Below are positions 25,422 through 35,704 of a stretch of DNA of 64,000 nucleotides, one piece after another. Source of the stretch: Colwellia demingiae. GTDB lineage: Bacteria; Pseudomonadota; Gammaproteobacteria; Enterobacterales; Alteromonadaceae. The stretch spans positions 62,001 to 126,000 of the forward strand of contig NZ_VOLT01000007.1 of NCBI RefSeq assembly GCF_007954275.1, written 5' to 3'. Made by a program: the position numbers and the translations under genes. A model generated the notes under the pieces. It was not told the origin of the DNA. It ran no database searches and was given only the letters and a program-made list of their open reading frames with translations. Within the stretch, counting starts at the first letter, position 1. The number at the start of each line of letters is the position of its first letter.

Positions 25422-26554
25422 AACTTTATTTGAACAATATCTGCGTCTTTAATACTGCGCTTATTTACCCGTTCTAACAGCGGGTTTTTCGGGTTTTTTG
25501 CTCGTTCAATCGCTTCTTGAATTAAATGATGATCGGGTGATTTACTGCACACAGGATCTGTTTTATCCATATCGCCTGTCATCATAAAGGCTTGGCAACG
25601 ACAACCACCAAAATCTTTCTCTTTTTCATCACAACTTTGACAAGGTTGTGGCATCCAGCTATCACCACGAAAACGATTAAAAGAGAAATCTTGCTGCCAA
25701 ATATCGCTGATAGATTTGTCTTTCACATTGGGGAATTTCAGTGGTAACATTTTTGCACTATGACACGGTAGCGCACTACCATCTGGGGCTATGGTTAAGA
25801 AGGTACTGCCCCAGCCATTCATACACGCCTTAGGACGAACTTCAAAATAATCAGGCGTCACAAAAATGAATTGTGGCCCTTTACCTTGCTGTTTATCACG
25901 GAACTCATTGACGATTTTCTCTGCGTCTATCAGTTGTTGTTGTGAAGGTAATAAATGATCTCGATTATCATACGCCCAGCCATAATATTGCGCCGTAGCA
26001 AGCTCAACATAATCGGCATTTAATTGGCAGCTTAAGCGCATGATATCTTCAACTTGGCTAATATTTTGTTTTGAAATAACAAAATTTAATACCATTGGAT
26101 AACCCTGTGCTTTAACCGACTGCGCCATTTTAAATTTTTGTTCAAAGGCGTTACCACGTCCGGCGATAATATCGTTCATTTCAGGATCTGCGCCTTGAAA
26201 ACTAATTTGGATATGATCTAAGCCCGCTACTTTTAACTTTGCAATACGTTTTTCGGTTAAACCAATGCCTGAGGTAATCAAGTTTGTGTAAAAACCTAAT
26301 TCTCTTGAGTGTTTAACCATCTCTTCTAAGTCTTTGCGTAACAAAGGTTCGCCACCGGAAAAGCCCAGTTGCACCGCGCCCATAGCGCGTGCCTGTGTGA
26401 ATACATCAAGCCATTGCTCAGTATTGAGTTCATCTTTTGTATCACCAAGTTCTGTTGGGTTAGAACAATAAGGACAATGCAAAGGACAATCGTAAGTGAG
26501 TTCAGCCAACAGCCAGAGGGGAGGGCCAACTTTTATTTGGGTTTCATTATTCAT
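25418..26554 (-). CDS. pqqE: PqqE, radical SAM enzyme of PQQ biosynthesis
   Basis: 378 residues from ATG 26554 (the frame is open to 26584 but the PqqE body begins at MNNETQIKV). The radical SAM cluster motif CPLHCPYC is near residue 23, GFSGGEP follows, and the C-terminal SPASM cysteines are present ([32 protein letters not shown]). PqqE joins Glu and Tyr of PqqA by a carbon-carbon bond, presenting the peptide through PqqD. It overlaps pqqD by eight bases. Confidence 0.95.
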   Translation of the reverse strand: MNNETQIKVGPPLWLLAELTYDCPLHCPYCSNPTELGDTKDELNTEQWLDVFTQARAMGAVQLGFSGGEPLLRKDLEEMVKHSRELGFYTNLITSGIGLTEKRIAKLKVAGLDHIQISFQGADPEMNDIIAGRGNAFEQKFKMAQSVKAQGYPMVLNFVISKQNISQVEDIMRLSCQLNADYVELATAQYYGWAYDNRDHLLPSQQQLIDAEKIVNEFRDKQQGKGPQFIFVTPDYFEVRPKACMNGWGSTFLTIAPDGSALPCHSAKMLPLKFPNVKDKSISDIWQQDFSFNRFRGDSWMPQPCQSCDEKEKDFGGCRCQAFMMTGDMDKTDPVCSKSPDHHLIQEAIERAKNPKNPLLERVNKRSIKDADIVQIKL

Positions 26555-26819
26555 AATAAAGCCATTTTTTATCATAAGCAGCAATTAAAAACTCATGAAC
26601 ATCGTCAGTTAAATCACCAGCGTCAGGAAATTTTTTATTTAATATGTTGATAATGTCAGCAATTTTATTTTGACCATCAACCAATTGCATTATTTCTCCA
26701 GCGCTACCATTAAGTTTAACCATACCCTCAGGAAATAATAATACATAACAATCTTGCGCTTGTTCCCATTGCAGTCGGAACATCGCGTTTAAACTTGGCG
26801 GCACGGACTGATTGATCAT
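26547..26819 (-). CDS. pqqD: PqqD, peptide chaperone for PqqE
   Basis: 90 residues, the usual size. Conserved PqqD features are the opening [42 protein letters not shown] and the end [11 protein letters not shown]. It binds PqqA and delivers it to PqqE. Overlaps on both sides (pqqC by four bases, pqqE by eight) show tight translational coupling. Confidence 0.94.
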   Translation of the reverse strand: MINQSVPPSLNAMFRLQWEQAQDCYVLLFPEGMVKLNGSAGEIMQLVDGQNKIADIINILNKKFPDAGDLTDDVHEFLIAAYDKKWLYYE

Positions 26820-27571
26820 TTGAAAATTCTCTTATGGTAAGTTGGTTCAGCTACTAAACCCTGATAAGGAGCACGGTCCTGTTGATAAGCTAGGGTCATA
26901 GCGTCAAGCATACTCCACAAAATATCTAATTTAAATTGTAGAATATTTAATGCCTCGTCTTGTGCTTGACGGGTAGTAAAGTGATCTAATGTTATTTGCA
27001 GGCCATGATTAACATCGCGTCTTGCTTGAGACAAACGCATTTGAAAATACTGCAGGCCTTGTGTTTCAATCCAAGGATAATTCGTTGGCCAACTGTCTAG
27101 TCTGCTTTGATGTATTTGAGGGGCAAACATTTCCGTCAGTGATGAACAGGCGGCCTCTTGCCAGTTAGCACGGCGAGCGAAGTTTACATAGGCATCTACG
27201 GCGAATCGTACACCGGGTAAAACAAATTTTTCATCAAGTAAGTCTTGTCTATCTAATCCTACCGCTTGGCCCAATTGTAACCAGGCTTCAATACCACCTA
27301 ATGTTTTGTCCTCTACACTGCCATCGTGATCTAAAATGCGTTGGATCCATAAACGACGAGTTTCCATATCATGGCAATTAGCTAATATGGCGGCATCTTT
27401 AATAGGAATATTGACTTGGTAATAAAAACGGTTTGCCACCCAACCCTGAATTTGCTCAACACTACATTCACCTTGATGCATGGCAATATGAAATGGGTGA
27501 TGAATATGATAAAGCTGCCCTTTAGCGCGCAGCATTTCTTCAAATTGCTCTCTTGACCACGGTTGTTGCAT
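26816..27571 (-). CDS. pqqC: PqqC, pyrroloquinoline-quinone synthase
   Basis: 251 residues, matching the family. Recognisable blocks are [15 protein letters not shown] (active-site histidines), [30 protein letters not shown] and [21 protein letters not shown]. PqqC carries out the final ring closure and eight-electron oxidation to PQQ without a metal. The start follows a family II repeat at 27601-27865 that separates it from pqqB. Confidence 0.95.
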   Translation of the reverse strand: MQQPWSREQFEEMLRAKGQLYHIHHPFHIAMHQGECSVEQIQGWVANRFYYQVNIPIKDAAILANCHDMETRRLWIQRILDHDGSVEDKTLGGIEAWLQLGQAVGLDRQDLLDEKFVLPGVRFAVDAYVNFARRANWQEAACSSLTEMFAPQIHQSRLDSWPTNYPWIETQGLQYFQMRLSQARRDVNHGLQITLDHFTTRQAQDEALNILQFKLDILWSMLDAMTLAYQQDRAPYQGLVAEPTYHKRIFK

Positions 27572-27600
27572 AAATAAAGCGCCTCTTAGTATTAAGTGTT

Positions 27601-27865
27601 ATACCCGCTCCACTTGAAGATGCGAGTTTCAGGGTGCCTGAGCGATTCATGATCAAGGCGCCTCTTTTTATTAAGGGTTGTTCCCTTAAAAATAGATGCA
27701 ACGAAGCGCATGATTTGCTCAGACATCCCCAAAGGGCTGTTTTAGAAACGCTTTATGCTACGTTATTGATTTTGAGAAGGGAACAACCATTCTCTTCAAT
27801 CAATGCCTTGCCTAAAGGCGTTTCTAATTCCAGCTGAATCCTGCATCTTCAAGTGGAACGGGTAT
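27601..27865. repeat. Family II inverted-repeat element inside the pqq operon (265 bp, no module)
   Basis: Ends ATACCCGCTCCACTTGAAG and its near-perfect complement form inverted repeats of about 25 bp. Inside are two sub-hairpins with GGTTGTTCC loops. It lacks the 48-bp module, so it shows the empty site (GG followed directly by GAACAACCA). It lies between pqqC and pqqB; the open frames across it are not genes. Confidence 0.85.
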
Positions 27866-27902
27866 ATATCAATTGCATTTATTATCAGATCATTAAAGGC
27901 AA

Positions 27903-28820
27903 TTATATTGTTATTTCCATGCCATCTACGGCTATTTCAACACCGTTGTCCAAAACAAACTGATGTTGTGCTGATTCTTCATTGAGAATGGGGTTGGTGT
28001 TATTAATATGGATTAGAATCTTGCGTTCGATATCAAACTTATTGAGTAATGCGACAGTACCAAAATCACCATTTACCGGCATATGGCCCATTTGAGATCC
28101 CAATTTAGTACCAACGCCTTGTGCGATCATTTCATCATCAAGCCAGAGTGTGCCATCAATTAATACGCAGCTAGCATCAGCCAATATTTCTTCAACTTCA
28201 GGTGTGCTTTCTACTATACCCGGTAAATAAAAAAGGTACTTTCCGCTTGTTTTATCTACAATTTTTAGTCCGATATTATTACCTGAAACGACTTTGTCAC
28301 GATATTTAGAGTAAGGAGGCGCATTTGACTCTATAGTCACGGGAACGAACTCGATATCTGCAACACCCTCAACGTTAAAAGCATCACTTTGCTCATAGCC
28401 AATAGGTTTAAACGCTAGGCCGCCATGCCAATGTTCAAGCATATTAAATAAAGGGTATGCTGAGGTTAAATCTTCATAGACAACATGAGAACAATAAACA
28501 TCAAGGGGTAAACCTTCACGTAAGGTGATTAAGCCTGTGGTGTGATCAATTTGGCTATCGGTTAGAATTGCGCCACGAATATTGGTACCCCGTGCACCTT
28601 GCTCAGGCCATAATTGTGGGGATTGATTTATTTGCTGACGAATATCGGGTGAAGCATTAATTAACGCCCAATTTTTACCGTCAGGACTGACAGCGATAGA
28701 CGATTGAGTACGCGGTGTAGCTTTTATTGTTCCTGCTCGTAATCCTTTACAATTAGCACAATGACAGTTCCACTGTGGAAAACCACCACCAGCAGCAGAA
28801 CCAAGAATTAAAATTTGCAT
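27903..28820 (-). CDS. pqqB: PqqB, metallo-beta-lactamase-fold PQQ protein
   Basis: 305 residues, the family size. LGSAAGGGFPQWNCHC and CKGL open the protein with the Cys motif typical of PqqB, TDSQIDHTTGL is the modified metallo-beta-lactamase motif, and DGTLWLDDEMI...GHMPVNG and HINNTNPILNE follow. It hydroxylates the tyrosine part of the diamino acid intermediate. It is 100 bp downstream of pqqA and separated from pqqC by a repeat. Confidence 0.95.
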   Translation of the reverse strand: MQILILGSAAGGGFPQWNCHCANCKGLRAGTIKATPRTQSSIAVSPDGKNWALINASPDIRQQINQSPQLWPEQGARGTNIRGAILTDSQIDHTTGLITLREGLPLDVYCSHVVYEDLTSAYPLFNMLEHWHGGLAFKPIGYEQSDAFNVEGVADIEFVPVTIESNAPPYSKYRDKVVSGNNIGLKIVDKTSGKYLFYLPGIVESTPEVEEILADASCVLIDGTLWLDDEMIAQGVGTKLGSQMGHMPVNGDFGTVALLNKFDIERKILIHINNTNPILNEESAQHQFVLDNGVEIAVDGMEITI

Positions 28821-28840
28821 AAATTCCTTAAAACATTATG

Positions 28841-28874
28841 AAAAAGACCCTCAGAGGGATAATTTACCGAGGGT
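28841..28874 (-). terminator. Possible attenuator between pqqA and pqqB
   Basis: On the minus strand ACCCTC, a 22-nt loop region, GAGGGT and then CTTTTTC form a terminator-like hairpin immediately after pqqA. Partial termination here would make more PqqA message than downstream mRNA, as reported for other pqq operons. The stem is short, so this is tentative. Confidence 0.5.
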
Positions 28875-28919
28875 AATCGTATACCTATCTAAAAAACGGG
28901 TATTATTTCTCAAAAGGCT

Positions 28920-28991
28920 TTATCTGTTGCTTATATAAAGTGTTACTTCAAAACCTAAACGCATTTCTTCAAACTTTGGTTTAGTCCACAT
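28920..28991 (-). CDS. pqqA: PqqA, PQQ precursor peptide
   Basis: A 23-residue peptide that starts MWTKPKF and ends EVTLYISNR, with Glu15 and Tyr19, the two residues joined to make PQQ. Position and spacing match Klebsiella PqqA, whose C-terminal nine residues are the same. The ATG at 28991 is preceded by GAGGA at a good distance. It is the first gene of the pqq operon, in the order A-B-C-D-E-F. Confidence 0.96.
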   Translation of the reverse strand: MWTKPKFEEMRLGFEVTLYISNR

Positions 28992-29100
28992 AGTCAATCC
29001 TCATTATTGTAAGTTAGTTGCTAGATCAATATAGATCGGCAGGCACTTGAAAGAAATCATACTTTAGAACGAACATTATTAATATATAGGAGGGTATTTG

Positions 29101-30054
29101 CTAATAATGACTCAAAAACTGTTTAGAAAAGCTACGTGTGGCCTCAATTAATGCGTTGACCATCAATGGTTCGTTCGCGATATGACCAGCCATATCAATT
29201 ACTGTTAATTCAGCTTGTGGGCAATGGTATGCCAATTGCCATGCTTGCTCTACTGGGCAAACAAAATCATACCGACCTTGTATAATTTTCATCGGAATAG
29301 CACTGACTTGGGTTATTTGTTCAAGAATAGGGTTTTTCTCAATGAAACAATGGTTTATTGAGTAATGAAGTTGAATTATTGATGGGTTGATATTGATTGT
29401 ACCGCCTTTACTCGCAGGGATACCTGGTTGAATATTTAATATTGCCGACTCCCATTGCTGTAAACGATTATAAGCATTTCGACTTATCTGTTCATCGCTA
29501 CTAATTAACCGTTGGTAAATGGCTTTTAGTGGTTTTTGTTGCTGCTCAATAGGGAGGTTATCAACTAAACCTTGCCATGCATCCGGATATATTTGAGCAG
29601 CGCCTTTATTACTATATACCCAGTCAATATCTTGTGCACGACCCAAAAAAACTCCCCGTAAAATCATGCCTAATACTTGTTCAGGGTACTGCTCTGCATA
29701 CGCTAAACCTAAAGTAGCTCCCCAAGAACCACCAAAGACTAACCATTGGCCAATACCAAGGTGTTTACGAATAGCATTGATATCTTCCACTAGTGTTAAG
29801 GTGTTGTTTTCGGTTAACTCACCTTGTGGTTTGGAGCGTCCACAGCCTCGTTGATCAAATAAAATAATATGATAAATTGCGGAGTCAAAATAACATCGAT
29901 GTTGTTCTCGGCAACCTGAACCTGGTCCACCATGTAAAAAAACAACAGGAATTCCTTGTTCGTTACCGCACTGTTCAATATAGAGCTGATGAAGAGGACT
30001 TACCTCGAGATACTGTTGAGAGAATGGCTCAATTTCCGGATAAAGTGTATGCAA
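29101..30054 (-). CDS. pip: Proline iminopeptidase (S33 alpha/beta-hydrolase)
   Basis: 317 residues, the family size. HGGPGSG is the oxyanion region, FDQRGCGRSKP is typical of S33 peptidases, GGSWGATLGLAYAEQYP holds the catalytic serine, VQGRYDFVCP (IQGRYDF here) the Asp, and AGHIANEP the His. It releases N-terminal proline from peptides in the cytoplasm. It is upstream of pqqA on the same strand, 110 bp away, and could be co-transcribed, but no pathway link is known. Confidence 0.92.
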   Translation of the reverse strand: MHTLYPEIEPFSQQYLEVSPLHQLYIEQCGNEQGIPVVFLHGGPGSGCREQHRCYFDSAIYHIILFDQRGCGRSKPQGELTENNTLTLVEDINAIRKHLGIGQWLVFGGSWGATLGLAYAEQYPEQVLGMILRGVFLGRAQDIDWVYSNKGAAQIYPDAWQGLVDNLPIEQQQKPLKAIYQRLISSDEQISRNAYNRLQQWESAILNIQPGIPASKGGTININPSIIQLHYSINHCFIEKNPILEQITQVSAIPMKIIQGRYDFVCPVEQAWQLAYHCPQAELTVIDMAGHIANEPLMVNALIEATRSFSKQFLSHY

Positions 30055-30198
30055 AAATGTATGCCTCTTAACAGTTCTAGGGATAATAAACGGTAAAATA
30101 ATAACTTTTAGATCAGTTTACACTAGGGTAATAAAAGCACAACACAATGATTTTAAATTAAATAATACCGTTAATGCCTACTTTAATTGCGCACATAA

Positions 30199-30234
30199 AA
30201 AAAGACCTTAACAAATAAATGTTAAGGTCTTTTT
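30199..30234 (-). terminator. Second (duplicated) terminator after the S10 operon
   Basis: A perfect 15-bp stem (AAAAAGACCTTAACA and its complement) with a 6-nt loop. Confidence 0.8.
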
Positions 30235-30281
30235 GCTAACTATACAAAGTTAATTAAATATAAATATGAATTTATAAAAAA

Positions 30282-30341
30282 TTAAGCTTTAGTAATTACG
30301 TCAACTAATTTCCACTTGTCTTTATGAGCAGACTTAGAAAT
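30282..30341 (-). pseudogene. rpsQ: Truncated rpsQ tail left by the tandem duplication
   Basis: Reads [19 protein letters not shown] then stop, against [16 protein letters not shown] in the intact gene at 30450. The shared ISKS and [10 protein letters not shown] ends show common origin; the middle is three residues longer. No start codon or upstream S17 domain remains. Confidence 0.75.
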
Positions 30342-30365
30342 TATGTCGATATATTTAGCACATAA

Positions 30366-30400
30366 AAAAAGACCTTAACAAATAAATGTTAAGGTCCTTT
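30366..30400 (-). terminator. Terminator of the S10 operon
   Basis: The same stem as at 30199 (GACCTTAACA / TGTTAAGGTC plus A/T ends) sits 50 bases after the rpsQ stop; one base in the T-run side differs (GGTCC). Confidence 0.85.
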
Positions 30401-30449
30401 TGCTAACTATAATAAAGTTAATTAAGTATAAATATTAATTTATAAAGAA

Positions 30450-30701
30450 TTAAGCTTTAGTAATTACGTCAACTAATTTCCAGTTTTTAGACTTAGAAAT
30501 TGGCGCAACTTCAGTAATAGTTACTAAGTCACCTTCGTTACATACGTTAGTTTCATCATGTGCTTTCAACTTAGTTGAACGCGTCATGTATTTACCGTAC
30601 ATAGGGTGCTTAACACGACGCTCAATCAAAACAACGATAGACTTATCCATTTTGTTACTGACAACAACGCCTTGTAGTGTGCGGATTTTAGTTTCGCTCA
30701 T
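30450..30701 (-). CDS. rpsQ: 30S ribosomal protein S17
   Basis: 83 residues, with the S17 pattern [32 protein letters not shown] and DLVTITE. It is the last gene of this operon; the ATG overlaps the rpmC stop (TAATG). S17 binds 16S rRNA early in assembly. Confidence 0.97.
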   Translation of the reverse strand: MSETKIRTLQGVVVSNKMDKSIVVLIERRVKHPMYGKYMTRSTKLKAHDETNVCNEGDLVTITEVAPISKSKNWKLVDVITKA

Positions 30702-30892
30702 TACTTACCTGCCTTTTCAGTGATGATAGTCTTAACGCGCGCGATATTGCGACGTACGATTCTTAGCAAATGAGTTTGTGCTAATTGACCAGTGCTTGCT
30801 TGCATGCGGTAGTTAAACTGCTCGCGAAGAAGTTCTAGTAATTCAGCATTTAGCTCTTCAATGCTTTTTGCTTTAAGTTCACTAACTTTCAT
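30701..30892 (-). CDS. rpmC: 50S ribosomal protein L29
   Basis: 63 residues, with L29 features ([31 protein letters not shown] and [13 protein letters not shown]). L29 lies near the peptide exit tunnel. Start and stop overlap neighbouring genes by one base each. Confidence 0.97.
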   Translation of the reverse strand: MKVSELKAKSIEELNAELLELLREQFNYRMQASTGQLAQTHLLRIVRRNIARVKTIITEKAGK

Positions 30893-31305
30893 TACAATGC
30901 CGTCCTAGTTACGAAGGTGGTTTTGAATGGTAGTTTAGAAGCGGCTAAAGCAAAAGCTTCACGCGCGATTTCTTCAGAAACACCTTCCATTTCATAAAGA
31001 ACACGACCTGGAAGAATTTGGCAAACCCAATACTCAACTGAACCCTTACCTTTACCCATACGAACCTCAAGAGGTTTTTTAGTAATTGGCTTATCAGGGA
31101 ATACGCGTATCCAGATTTTACCTTGACGTTTCACATGACGAGTCATGGCACGACGAGCGGCTTCAATTTGGCGTGCAGTCATACGACCACGTTCCATTGA
31201 TTTCAAACCGAAAGTACCGAAGCTAACTGAACTACCTACGTGAGCTAGGCCACGGTTACGTAGTTTAAATTGCTTACGGAATTTAGTACGTTTTGGTTGT
31301 AACAT
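30892..31305 (-). CDS. rplP: 50S ribosomal protein L16
   Basis: 137 residues, matching L16: [72 protein letters not shown]. It organises the A-site region of the large subunit. Confidence 0.98.
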
Positions 31306-31316
31306 TACTTATTCCT

Positions 31317-32012
31317 CTACTTCGCTTTGCGGTTGTTCTTTCTTTTAGGCTTAGCAGCTGGTTGCTCTGCTTGTAATGGCATGTTGCCAATAATTTCGCC
31401 TTTAAAGATCCAAACTTTGATACCAATAACACCATAAGTAGTGTTGCCACGCGCAATTGCGTAGTCAATATCAGCACGTAATGTATGTAAAGGTACACGA
31501 CCTTCACGATACCATTCAGCACGTGCGATATCAGCGCCGCCTAAGCGACCACTAACTTGTACTTTGATGCCTTTCGCGCCTAAACGCATTGCATTTTGCA
31601 CGGCACGCTTCATAGCGCGACGGAACATAACACGACGTTCAAGTTGACTAGCAATGCTGTCTGCAACAAGCTGCGCATCCATTTCTGGCTTACGTACTTC
31701 AGCGATGTTGATTTGAGCAGGAACACCAGCAATTTTAGAAACGGCTAAGCGTAGTTTCTCAACATCTTCGCCTTTCTTACCGATAACAACACCTGGACGA
31801 GCCGTGTGAATTGTTACGCGGATAGATTTAGCTGGACGTTCGATTACCACTTTAGAAAGTGATGCACGCTTAAGCTTTTCTTTTAAAAATTCGCGAACCT
31901 TATGATCGCCGTCTAAGTTGCTAGCAAAATCTTTGTTGCTTGCAAACCAAGTAGACGCGAAAGGTTTCGTGATACCTAAGCGAATACCGGTAGGATTAAC
32001 TTTTTGACCCAT
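31317..32012 (-). CDS. rpsC: 30S ribosomal protein S3
   Basis: 231 residues: [14 protein letters not shown] start, KH domain with [14 protein letters not shown], and [18 protein letters not shown]. The basic tail ([10 protein letters not shown]) is normal. S3 lines the mRNA entry tunnel. Confidence 0.98.
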   Translation of the reverse strand: MGQKVNPTGIRLGITKPFASTWFASNKDFASNLDGDHKVREFLKEKLKRASLSKVVIERPAKSIRVTIHTARPGVVIGKKGEDVEKLRLAVSKIAGVPAQINIAEVRKPEMDAQLVADSIASQLERRVMFRRAMKRAVQNAMRLGAKGIKVQVSGRLGGADIARAEWYREGRVPLHTLRADIDYAIARGNTTYGVIGIKVWIFKGEIIGNMPLQAEQPAAKPKRKNNRKAK

Positions 32013-32024
32013 ACTAATATACTC

Positions 32025-32357
32025 CTAAGAATCAGACACAATCACAGTGATGTGACTAGTGCGCTTGATGATGCGATCGGCTCGGCCTTTCGCACGTGGC
32101 ATAATACGTTTCATTGTTGGACCATCGTCAATCAAAATTGTTTTAACGAATAATTCATCAATATCTGCACCTTCGTTATGCTCGGCATTCGCGATAGCAG
32201 AGTTAAGTACTTTTTTAACTAATTCAGCAGCTTTTTTGTTGCTGAAAGTTAGAATTTCAAGTGCTTTCTCTACATTAACGCCACGGATTTGATCCGCAAC
32301 TAAACGCGCTTTTTGAGCAGAACCGCGGGCAAATTTATGTATAGCAATAGCTTGCAT
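32025..32357 (-). CDS. rplV: 50S ribosomal protein L22
   Basis: 110 residues: [22 protein letters not shown], and the tunnel loop [21 protein letters not shown], where macrolide-resistance changes occur in other species; no such change is evident. Confidence 0.98.
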   Translation of the reverse strand: MQAIAIHKFARGSAQKARLVADQIRGVNVEKALEILTFSNKKAAELVKKVLNSAIANAEHNEGADIDELFVKTILIDDGPTMKRIMPRAKGRADRIIKRTSHITVIVSDS

Positions 32358-32368
32358 GTAACTTCCCC

Positions 32369-32644
32369 TTATTTCTTCGCTTTCTTATCAGCGACATGAC
32401 CGCGATAAGTACGAGTTGGTGCAAATTCGCCTAATTTGTGACCGATCATTTCTTCGGTTACAAATACAGGAACGTGTTGACGGCCATTATGGACAGCGAT
32501 GGTCAATCCGATCATTGTTGGAATGATCATTGAACGACGGGACCAAGTTTTAATTGGCTTTTTATTCCCGCTTTCCACCGCTTTCTCTACCTTCGTCAAC
32601 AAGTGTAGGTCAATAAATGGACCTTTCTTGAGGGAACGTGGCAT
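32369..32644 (-). CDS. rpsS: 30S ribosomal protein S19
   Basis: 91 residues: [62 protein letters not shown]. Length and sequence are standard. Confidence 0.98.
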   Translation of the reverse strand: MPRSLKKGPFIDLHLLTKVEKAVESGNKKPIKTWSRRSMIIPTMIGLTIAVHNGRQHVPVFVTEEMIGHKLGEFAPTRTYRGHVADKKAKK

Positions 32645-32725
32645 GGTGAATCCTTATATATTCAATTCTTCATGTGAACTTAGCAAGCTAAGTTCAGCAA
32701 TCAGAATATTAATTAAATGTACTAA

Positions 32726-33550
32726 TTACTTAGTACGACGACGTACGATAAATTTATCAGTACGCTTGTTCGAACGAGTCTTGTAACCCTTAGTTGGTAC
32801 GCCCCAAGGGGATACCGGGTGACGACCGCCAGATGTTTTACCTTCACCACCACCATGTGGGTGATCAACTGGGTTCATGGCAACACCACGAACAGTTGGG
32901 CGAACACCGCGCCATCTTGAAGCACCAGCTTTACCCAAAGAGCGAAGCATGTGTTCAGAATTGCCGATTTCACCTAAAGTAGCACGACAATCTGTTTCGA
33001 CTTTACGCATTTCGCCAGAGCGAAGACGTAAAGTAACGTAAGCACCATCTTTCGCAACTAATTGTGCGTAAGTTCCGGCTGCACGTGCGATTTGAGCACC
33101 TTTGCCTGGCTTAAGTTCGATTGCGTGAATAACACTACCTAACGGTATGTTACGTAGTGGCATTGTATTACCAGGTTTGATCGGAGCACCAACACCAGAC
33201 AGGATAGTATCACCAGCTGATAAGCCTTTAGGGGCTAAGATGTAACGACGTTCACCATCTGCATACAAAACTAATGCAATGTTAGCGCTTCGGTTTGGAT
33301 CGTATTCTAAACGTTCAACTTTGGCTGGAATGCCATCTTTAAGACGTTTAAAATCAACTATACGATAATGTTGCTTATGACCACCACCAATGTGACGAAC
33401 CGTAATGCGACCATTATTGTTACGACCACCAGACTTAGACTTAGTGTCTAATAATGGTGCATAAGGCTTACCTGTATGAAGCTCTTTGTTTACCACTTTA
33501 ACTAGGTGACGACGACCCGGAGAAGTAGGTTTACATTTTACTATAGCCAT
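32726..33550 (-). CDS. rplB: 50S ribosomal protein L2
   Basis: 274 residues: [19 protein letters not shown], and the conserved [21 protein letters not shown] block with the histidine close to the peptidyl-transferase centre. Followed by an 81-bp gap before rpsS, larger than elsewhere in the operon. Confidence 0.98.
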   Translation of the reverse strand: MAIVKCKPTSPGRRHLVKVVNKELHTGKPYAPLLDTKSKSGGRNNNGRITVRHIGGGHKQHYRIVDFKRLKDGIPAKVERLEYDPNRSANIALVLYADGERRYILAPKGLSAGDTILSGVGAPIKPGNTMPLRNIPLGSVIHAIELKPGKGAQIARAAGTYAQLVAKDGAYVTLRLRSGEMRKVETDCRATLGEIGNSEHMLRSLGKAGASRWRGVRPTVRGVAMNPVDHPHGGGEGKTSGGRHPVSPWGVPTKGYKTRSNKRTDKFIVRRRTK

Positions 33551-33562
33551 TTTAACTGCTCC

Positions 33563-33865
33563 TTATGATTCCGCGCCAACGAAGTCGATGTCACTACCTT
33601 CTGCAAGAGTAACGTAGGCTTTTTTCCAGTCGTTACGACGACCAAAACGAGCACCGGTACGTTTTACTTTACCCTTAACATTAAGTGTATTAACACCTTC
33701 AACTGTAACTTCAAAAAGTTTCTCAACTGCCGCTTTAATTTCAGCTTTAGTTGCATCTGTAGCTACTTTGAAAACAACAGTGTTGTTTGCTTCAGCAGCA
33801 GTAGTTGCTTTTTCAGAGATATTCGGTGCTAAAAGCACTTTCAACAAACGTTCTTCGTTTATCAT
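33563..33865 (-). CDS. rplW: 50S ribosomal protein L23
   Basis: 100 residues: [20 protein letters not shown], and [23 protein letters not shown]23 is the docking site for trigger factor and SRP at the tunnel exit. It overlaps rplD by four bases. Confidence 0.98.
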   Translation of the reverse strand: MINEERLLKVLLAPNISEKATTAAEANNTVVFKVATDATKAEIKAAVEKLFEVTVEGVNTLNVKGKVKRTGARFGRRNDWKKAYVTLAEGSDIDFVGAES

Positions 33866-34467
33866 GCTAAAATCCCCTCAATTTCTTTAACTGCATCAGC
33901 AGTGATTAAAACTTTTTCGAAACCAACTAAGCTTACAGGGTCGATTGCTGCAACGTCACGAACGTCAACTTTATATAAGTTGCGTGCTGATAAGAACAAG
34001 TTCTCGTCAACTTCTTTCGTTACAATCAATACGTCTTTAAGCTCTAAGCCTTTAAGCTTAGCAACTAATTCTTTAGTTTTAGGTGTTTCTACCGAAAAGT
34101 TCTCTACCACAACTAGACGATCTTGACGAACTAGTTCAGATAGGATGCTAGCAATAGCACCACGATACATTTTACGGTTAACTTTTTGGCTGTGATCCTG
34201 AGGTTTAGCAGCGAATGTTACGCCACCTGTACGCCAGATTGGACCACGGGTAGTACCGGCACGTGCACGGCCAGTACCTTTTTGACGCCATGGTTTTGCA
34301 CCACCGCCGCTAACTTCTGAACGAGTTTTCTGAGCACGAGTACCTTGACGAGCACCAGCTGCATATGCAACTACTACTTGGTGTACTAACGCTTCATTAA
34401 ACTCACGTCCAAAAGTTGCTTCAGATACTTCAAGAGCACCAGATGCGTCTTTTAATGATAATTCCAT
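33862..34467 (-). CDS. rplD: 50S ribosomal protein L4
   Basis: 201 residues from the second of two adjacent ATGs (34467), chosen because E. coli L4 starts MELVLKDA and AGGAG is then eight bases upstream; ATG 34470 is the alternative. [22 protein letters not shown] is the tunnel-lining loop. In gammaproteobacteria L4 also represses the S10 operon through its leader; a matching leader hairpin exists at 35475. Confidence 0.97.
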   Translation of the reverse strand: MELSLKDASGALEVSEATFGREFNEALVHQVVVAYAAGARQGTRAQKTRSEVSGGGAKPWRQKGTGRARAGTTRGPIWRTGGVTFAAKPQDHSQKVNRKMYRGAIASILSELVRQDRLVVVENFSVETPKTKELVAKLKGLELKDVLIVTKEVDENLFLSARNLYKVDVRDVAAIDPVSLVGFEKVLITADAVKEIEGILA

Positions 34468-34483
34468 CATAAAATCTCCTGGA

Positions 34484-35122
34484 CTAAGCTTTAACAGCTG
34501 GTTTGATGATTACGTTGCCGTTGATAGCACCCGGAACTGCGCCTTTAATAAGCAACAAGTTACGTTCAGCATCGACGCGAACCAATTCAAGGTTTTGTGT
34601 AGTACAACGCACAGCACCCATATGACCAGACATTTTTTTGCCTTTAAATACACGACCTGGTGTTTGACATTGACCTAACGAACCGTTAGATCTATGTGAT
34701 AACGAAACACCATGCGTTGCATGTTGCATAGTAAAGTTCCAGCGTTTAATACCGCCTTGGAAACCTTTACCTTTCGATGTACCAGTAACGTCTACTAATT
34801 TAGTGTCATTGAATACTTCAACAGTGATTTCACTGCCAGCTTCGATGTCACTACCTTCATTTTCGTTTAAACGGAATTCCCACAAGCCGCGGCCTGCTTC
34901 TATTCCTGCTTTAGCGAAATGTCCAGCAGCAGGTTTAGTTACACGGCTTGCTTTACGCTTGCCCGTAGTAACTTGTAGTGCTGAATAACCATCGTTGTCT
35001 ACAGTTTTAACCTGAGCAACACGGTTTGCTTCAACTTCGATAACAGTAACAGGGGTAGAAACACCATCTTCTGTGAAGACACGAGTCATACCCACTTTAC
35101 GTCCAACTAGACCTATAGTCAT
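34484..35122 (-). CDS. rplC: 50S ribosomal protein L3
   Basis: 212 residues: [20 protein letters not shown], and [17 protein letters not shown]...[34 protein letters not shown]. Its conserved Gln (QCQTPG) is the residue methylated by PrmB in E. coli. Confidence 0.98.
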   Translation of the reverse strand: MTIGLVGRKVGMTRVFTEDGVSTPVTVIEVEANRVAQVKTVDNDGYSALQVTTGKRKASRVTKPAAGHFAKAGIEAGRGLWEFRLNENEGSDIEAGSEITVEVFNDTKLVDVTGTSKGKGFQGGIKRWNFTMQHATHGVSLSHRSNGSLGQCQTPGRVFKGKKMSGHMGAVRCTTQNLELVRVDAERNLLLIKGAVPGAINGNVIIKPAVKA

Positions 35123-35136
35123 TGTTAAAACTCCCC

Positions 35137-35466
<330 letters not shown>

Positions 35467-35474
35467 TTAAAGAA

Positions 35475-35524
35475 CAAAAAAATACATCCCTCTGCTTCCT
35501 TGTGTGCCGGAAGGGGGTGTATTA
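35475..35524 (-). promoter_or_regulatory. S10 leader attenuator hairpin (L4 control)
   Basis: On the minus strand ATACACCCcCTTCC, a loop, GGAAGcaGAGGGATGTAT and then TTTTTTT form a long hairpin with a U-run just before rpsJ. Position and shape match the S10 leader terminator that L4 acts on in E. coli. Function inferred from that system. Confidence 0.65.
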
Positions 35525-35676
35525 ACTAATAAACATTCAACTCAAAATTAGAGCTGCTGTGAAACGAATAGAAACTTAATTCTTATTCATTTAGTGCTAT
35601 AAGCTTTACTTAACAATGATAGTTTTAGTAATAGTCTTTAGCATAACACACTCAATTTGGCTGAATGCGAGCGCGT

Positions 35677-35704
35677 ATTATACAAGAAAGCTTGTCGTGT
35701 GCAA
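35677..35704 (-). promoter_or_regulatory. Sigma-70 promoter of the S10 operon
   Basis: Minus strand TTGCAC, 16 bp, TATAAT: nearly consensus. It lies about 230 bp before rpsJ, giving a leader of roughly 220 nt that contains the attenuator. Confidence 0.8.

Larger units (their letters stand above)
30191..30357. repeat. Tandem duplicate (167 bp) of the rpsQ 3' end and its terminator, outer copy
   Basis: This 167-bp block repeats the block starting at 30358: GCACATAAAAAAAGACC, the terminator hairpin, an AT-rich spacer and the last codons of rpsQ. Most bases agree, with scattered changes and small indels, which dates the duplication as not very recent. Confidence 0.85.
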
